Assembly: GCA_945952225.1 (NCBI GenBank)
Contig: CAMFHP010000007.1
Coordinates: 57,543-121,542 of the forward strand
Source: an uncultured Myxococcaceae bacterium
GTDB taxonomy: Bacteria; Myxococcota_A; Polyangia; Polyangiales; Ga0077539
Length of the DNA stretch: 64,000 nucleotides
Direction of reading: 5' to 3'
The position numbers were made by a program, and so were the translations under genes. Shown here in pieces: positions 60,718 through 64,000 of the stretch; the first letter of the stretch is position 1; the number at the start of each line of letters is the position of its first letter. The notes beneath the pieces are model-generated. The model made no database searches. It worked only from the letters and a program-made list of their open reading frames with translations, and was not told the origin of the DNA.

Positions 60718-61617
60718 ATGCTCGTTCCGTACGAGAAGCCCGCGCTGTCGTTCGAAGCGCAGATCGAGCTGCTGCGCTCGCGGGGGATGGCGGTCGGCGA
60801 CCCCGAGGCGGCGATGCGCCGACTCTCGGTCATCAGCTACTACCGCCTCAGCGCGTACGCGTACCCGTTTCGCGAGGTGGGCAGCGACGGCTTCGCGCCG
60901 GGGACCTCGTTCGAGCGGGTCATCGACCTCTACGAGTTCGACCGCCGACTGCGGTTCGTGCTGCTCGACGCGATCGAGCGGGTCGAGGTCGCGGTGCGCA
61001 CGGCCATCACCTACGAGTTTGCGCGACGCCACGGCCCCTTCGGGCACCTCGACGCCGCGAACCTCGAAGCGTGGTTCCGCCTCGACGAGTGGCGCACCCG
61101 GCTCGAACGTGAGCTTGTGCAGTCGCGAGAGACGTTCATCGAGCACTTCAAGGCGCGCTACGAGGGCTTTCCTCGCGTGCCGCTGTGGATGGCCACGGAG
61201 GTCATGTCGTTCGGTGCGCTCGTGCAGTTCTTCAAGGGCTGCCGCCGGGAGACCCGCGTCGCCATCGCGGCGCCCTTCGGCATTCACGAGAGCGTGTTCG
61301 CGTCGTGGATCCTGAGCCTGAGCTACGTGCGGAACCTCTGCGCGCACCACGCCCGCGTCTGGAACCGCGACCTTGCCCTCACCCCGAAGCTCCCCGAGCG
61401 CGGCACCGCGTGGCGCTCTCCCGAGCTCGCCAATCCCCGGCGTGCGTTCTCGGTGGTGCTCGTGCTCCGCGCGATGATGCGCGCGCTCTGCATCGAGGGC
61501 GACTGGCCCGAGCGACTCATCGCCCAGGTCGGAGACGGACTCTCGTCACCGTTCATCGCGCAGGGCATCGGCGCAACGTCCGCCTGGCGCGAGCACGCGA
61601 TCTGGCGCGGACACTGA
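60718..61617 (+). CDS. Abi_2 family (AbiD/AbiF-like) abortive infection protein
   Basis: The protein has 299 residues. It has the family start (FEAQIELLRSRGMAVGDPEAAMRRLSVISYYRLSAYAYPFR), the DLYEFDRRLRFVLLDAIERVEVAVRTAI helix and the C-terminal SLSYVRNLCAHHARVWNRDL motif. RNLCAH is an Rx4-6H HEPN nuclease signature. Abi_2 proteins stop phage growth by killing or stalling the cell, likely by cutting RNA. It is beside the integrase, so it is probably cargo of the same mobile element. Confidence 0.9.
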   Translation: MLVPYEKPALSFEAQIELLRSRGMAVGDPEAAMRRLSVISYYRLSAYAYPFREVGSDGFAPGTSFERVIDLYEFDRRLRFVLLDAIERVEVAVRTAITYEFARRHGPFGHLDAANLEAWFRLDEWRTRLERELVQSRETFIEHFKARYEGFPRVPLWMATEVMSFGALVQFFKGCRRETRVAIAAPFGIHESVFASWILSLSYVRNLCAHHARVWNRDLALTPKLPERGTAWRSPELANPRRAFSVVLVLRAMMRALCIEGDWPERLIAQVGDGLSSPFIAQGIGATSAWREHAIWRGH

Positions 61618-62338
61618 CAATCCTCCCAGCACTGCGCCCACCGCTCCGCACCATTGCCCGTGGATTGCCGCGGATGCCCGAGCAGCTCGGCATCGCAGCG
61701 GAGGTGTATGCGCGCACCGGCAACTTCAGCGAGGCCGCGCGCGCACCGCGACGGAGATCCAAACACCTCCAGCGTGACGACGCGCTCACCACGGAGCAGC
61801 TCTTCGCGGCGCTCGCGTCGCTCTCGCGCGAGGACCTCGTGAAGCTCCTCGCGACGCTGCGCGATCGAAGCGCGCTCGCGAGGTCGGCGCTCCACCGCCC
61901 CGATCGACTCAACGCCTTCGTCACCGATGCAGCCGCATACAGCTACACGCACTCGCGCGCCGTTCGGAAGCTGGTGATCCAGCGGGGGCGGACGCGCCGC
62001 CACCGGCGCCGATGTACGTCCGACCCACAAGTGGCGCTTCGGCAGCATCACGCTCTTCACCAGCGTGAACGACAAGCCACCGGCGCAAGCCTCGGCGCGC
62101 TCCTGAGGTCGCGGACGCTCACCGCGCATCCTCGACGCATGGGGTTGCAGCCCATCGCCGCGAACCTCGACTCAAGCGCCCTCAACGACGGCCAGCGCGC
62201 GCCAACGAGATCGCTGCCACGCGCACCGCGGTCAACGCGCGTTGCCTCGACTTCACCTTCCCCCAGGTCGGGCCGAGCGACCTTGACATCACCGACGGCA
62301 CGCTCAGCCAGCGTCGCCCTTCCTCATGAGAGGGTTCC
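61618..62338 (+). pseudogene. decayed phage-type gene remnant
   Basis: Protein-like segments appear in several frames with no single long frame: EQLFAALASLSREDLVKLLATLRDRSAL (61795-61880), RPTHKWRFGSITLFTSVNDKPP (62018 on) and NEIAATRTAVNARCLDFTF ... VGPSDLDITDGTL (62190-62325), ending in a TGA. The last segment runs up to the next gene's ribosome site, as a normal upstream gene would. This looks like one gene broken by frameshifts just before the phage-tail-like cluster. The identity is unknown. Confidence 0.5.
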
Positions 62339-62755
62339 ATGGCCAACAACCAGAACAGTCCGTTCGCATCGCCGGGCTACGCCGAAATCGACGGCCGCAC
62401 ACTCTTCACCAGTACGTCACTGAACCTCACACGGTCGACCATCAGCAACGACGTCAACACCATCCTCGACGAAGCGTGCGGCTACGCGCAGGGCACGGTG
62501 AAGTACGTGCTCGACATCGCGAGCCCGGTGACCGGCGCAGGCTTCGAGATCGACTGGTTCGCGCTCTGTGAGCGCGGGGAGGTGTACCAGCTCCGCTTCG
62601 TGCTTCTGCGCCCCGACGGCGGCATCGCGCACGACCTCCTGCTGCGTGGTGTCTTTCGGGATCTGAGCGCGGGCCCCCAGGCGAGCTCAGGGGCGACGGC
62701 CGGGGTGCAGTTTCACGGGCGGCGCGTGTGGCCGGTGGCGGGCGCCGTGCGATGA
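62339..62755 (+). CDS. phage tail-tube-like protein
   Basis: The protein has 138 residues. It is beta-rich, with SPGYAEIDGRTLFTSTSLNLTRSTISNDVNTILDEA near the N terminus, which resembles the hairpin of phage tail-tube proteins ('INGxxLxxxSxxLNxxR'), and a C-terminal VQFHGRRVWPVAGAVR. GAGAGGG lies 7 bases before the ATG. Its stop overlaps the next start by four bases. Tail-tube identity is a fold-level guess from sequence and position. Confidence 0.5.
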   Translation: MANNQNSPFASPGYAEIDGRTLFTSTSLNLTRSTISNDVNTILDEACGYAQGTVKYVLDIASPVTGAGFEIDWFALCERGEVYQLRFVLLRPDGGIAHDLLLRGVFRDLSAGPQASSGATAGVQFHGRRVWPVAGAVR

Positions 62756-63240
62756 GCAGAAGCATTCGTGACGTGCGCTCGCCGCTCGCGAAGCCCTTCG
62801 GAGGCACCGTCGCGTGGCCCCGCATGCGCGCCGAGCGCGGGCGGCTGCAGGGCGTCGCGCTCGGACTCCGCGCGCGGCCGCTCGTGCGCGAAAGCACCGA
62901 AGCGCTCGTCGTGGAGCTGCCCGTGGTCGACAAGGGCCTCGCCGACGGCGCCCTCGCGCTCGACGAGGGCGAGGCGCAGCTCCGCGGGTGCGCGCAGCCC
63001 GCGGCCGTCGTGAGGCTGCGCGCGACGGGCGACGTGGAGGTCACGCCGGCGCCGGGGCGTGCGGTGATCCTCGCGGGCGGCGAGCGCGCGGTCGCACGGC
63101 GGGGCGATGCGGTGCGCGTGACGATCCCGATGGAGGCGCTCGTTCCGCCGGGGGCGCCGGGAGGACCGCTGCCTGCGGCACCCACGGGGCTCACCGTCGA
63201 GGGCGAGATCGTCGCGGGCAACGAGCGGGCGCGCGCGTGA
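62752..63240 (+). CDS. hypothetical protein of phage-type cluster
   Basis: The protein has 162 residues. After a basic start, it is all short strands and turns (LRATGDVEVTPAPGRAVILAGGERAVARRGDAVRVTIP), with no helices of note, like a phage tail or baseplate beta-domain. It overlaps genes on both sides (ATGA at the start, TGATG at the end). No family was recognised. Confidence 0.6.
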   Translation: MSRSIRDVRSPLAKPFGGTVAWPRMRAERGRLQGVALGLRARPLVRESTEALVVELPVVDKGLADGALALDEGEAQLRGCAQPAAVVRLRATGDVEVTPAPGRAVILAGGERAVARRGDAVRVTIPMEALVPPGAPGGPLPAAPTGLTVEGEIVAGNERARA

Positions 63241-63524
63241 TGTCGGCGTGCGCTCGGCGGCGTATGCTCTGGCCTACGATGGCTGTCACCGCTCATGCGC
63301 TCGAAGCAGACGACACCGGTCCGCGGCCCGCGGCGAAGGTGATCCACTGGAACGGTCGCGACCTGCCCGCGGAGCTTCCCGAGCTGCCGCCGGGGCAGTA
63401 CCAGCTCGTGCCCGTGCCCGCGGGCCTGGAGTTCGTGCCTGGCGACGAGGTTGTGACCGACGCGACGACGGCCGAGGTCTGCGCCTGGCTCGAAGGCGAG
63501 GCGCCCGCGCCGTGGCCTCGCTGA
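63240..63524 (+). CDS. small hypothetical protein of phage-type cluster
   Basis: The protein has 94 residues. It starts at an ATG sharing its A with the preceding stop; a later ATG (MAVTAHALEADD) is possible. It contains a short beta pattern (KVIHWNGRDLPAELPELPPGQYQLVPV) and an acidic tail. It was not recognised and is probably co-translated with its neighbours. Confidence 0.5.
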   Translation: MSACARRRMLWPTMAVTAHALEADDTGPRPAAKVIHWNGRDLPAELPELPPGQYQLVPVPAGLEFVPGDEVVTDATTAEVCAWLEGEAPAPWPR

Positions 63525-63766
63525 AGTACGCGCAGCGGTTCTTTCGCGGCGCGCAATCGCTCGGCGCTTCGGAGCGTGCGGCGCTCGCGCGTGAGCTCCG
63601 CACGATGGAAGCGGCCGCGCTCCCCGAGCCCGACGATGTTCCCACGGTGATGCCTCCGTCGCTGCGCGTCTGGCGACGTCGCCTCGGCGCGTCGGACCGC
63701 TACCTCTACTTCGTGCTCACCGACGACGGCGGCGCGCTCCTCGTCGGCGTCGGCGGATTCATCTGA
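63512..63766 (+). CDS. small hypothetical protein
   Basis: The protein has 84 residues from a GTG that overlaps the previous gene by 13 bases. It has a helical first half (LKYAQRFFRGAQSLGASERAALARELRTMEAA) and a strand-rich end (RYLYFVLTDDGGALLVGVGGFI). Overlap and forward strand fit the same cluster. No family was recognised. Confidence 0.5.
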   Translation: MASLKYAQRFFRGAQSLGASERAALARELRTMEAAALPEPDDVPTVMPPSLRVWRRRLGASDRYLYFVLTDDGGALLVGVGGFI

Positions 63767-63794
63767 CCGACCGCCGCGCTGCCCGCGCGAAGCG

Positions 63795-63992
63795 TCACCC
63801 ACCGGCAGTCTCCATCCCCTCGCCCGCGGCCCCGAACGTCCGTCGCGGACCCACCCACGTGATCGCCTTCACCCCGATGCTCGACCCGATAACGGGCGAC
63901 CCGAGGTCGACGACGGCGCCGTTGGGACCGTTCCAGCGGCTGCTCGAAGTTGCGTAGAGGCACGCTGCGCGCAGACGTGTCCGTTGCCGCAT
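63795..63992 (-). CDS. C-terminal part of an unidentified reverse-strand gene
   Basis: A 65-codon reverse frame, possibly continuing beyond the window, reads SSSRWNGPNGAVVDLGSPVIGSSIGVKAITWVGPRRTFGAAGEG and stops at 63795. It is Gly/Ser-rich and protein-like with high GC in third positions. It may be the end of a gene that starts outside the window. Confidence 0.4.
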   Translation of the reverse strand: MRQRTRLRAACLYATSSSRWNGPNGAVVDLGSPVIGSSIGVKAITWVGPRRTFGAAGEGMETAGG

Positions 63993-64000
63993 GACGCGGC

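Noticed and set aside
1..64000. tRNA, rRNA or CRISPR features
   Set aside because: No rRNA-like stretch, no tRNA T-loop with acceptor pairing and no evenly spaced repeats were found by eye; a tRNA could still have been missed.

Overview
The window is GC-rich throughout and codes densely. It looks like the chromosome of a Myxococcota-type bacterium, probably class Polyangia. This is inferred from a myxobacterial style of Ser/Thr kinase with a PEGA-like tail, many lipoproteins with long Asp/Ala/Thr linkers after the lipobox Cys, NtrC/sigma-54 control, a CorE-type ECF sigma factor, and the base composition. No rRNA, tRNA or CRISPR array was seen.

Layout. (1) 1-2.2 kb: a tightly overlapped forward cluster with a Mu gp36-like (DUF1320-like) protein, which looks like phage head or neck genes. 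(2) 2.6-7.6 kb: small mobile-type genes (two HNH nucleases, DUF932, an XRE repressor, DUF2188), then a PEGA-tailed Ser/Thr kinase (7.8-9.4 kb). (3) 9.5-45.8 kb: a large copper/silver resistance island. It holds two multicopper oxidases, a cupredoxin lipoprotein, an MFS transporter, a thioredoxin-like lipoprotein, a beta-propeller lipoprotein, His- and Met-rich periplasmic proteins, two complete Cus-type RND tripartite pumps (18.8-24.9 and 35.1-41.9 kb), a sensor kinase with an NtrC-type sigma-54 activator (28.3-31.2 kb) and a copper P1B-ATPase (43.3-45.8 kb). (4) 46.2-48.0 kb: an overlapping, lower-GC gene pair of unknown function. (5) 48.3-58.9 kb: copZ, a frameshifted corE-like sigma gene, an IS3 wreck, and a separate Czc-type (Zn/Co/Cd/Ni) pump under a BlaI/BlaR1-like pair. 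This module is bounded by a 409-bp direct repeat. (6) 59.3-61.6 kb: a tyrosine integrase and an Abi_2 (HEPN) gene. (7) 61.7-64 kb: a decayed gene and then a phage-tail-like forward cluster. Phage-like genes on both flanks suggest the metal cargo may sit inside a phage-derived locus.

How it works together. Copper entering the cell would be bound by CopZ, pumped to the periplasm by CopA, bound there by His/Met-rich lipoproteins and cupredoxins, oxidised by the multicopper oxidases and expelled by the two Cus pumps. A recurring 17-bp element, GTGACC-N5-GGTCAC, appears at six or more copper-island promoters, including that of the sensor kinase/NtrC pair. At the first cus operon it lies beside a good sigma-54 promoter. 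The simplest reading is that the NtrC-type regulator binds it. The Czc module carries a different palindrome (ACCGATTG-N-CAATCGGT) before czcC, before blaI and before a His-rich gene, and the BlaI-like protein is the likely repressor. The window therefore seems to hold two stacked metal-efflux regulons, plus the remains of a third (CorE).
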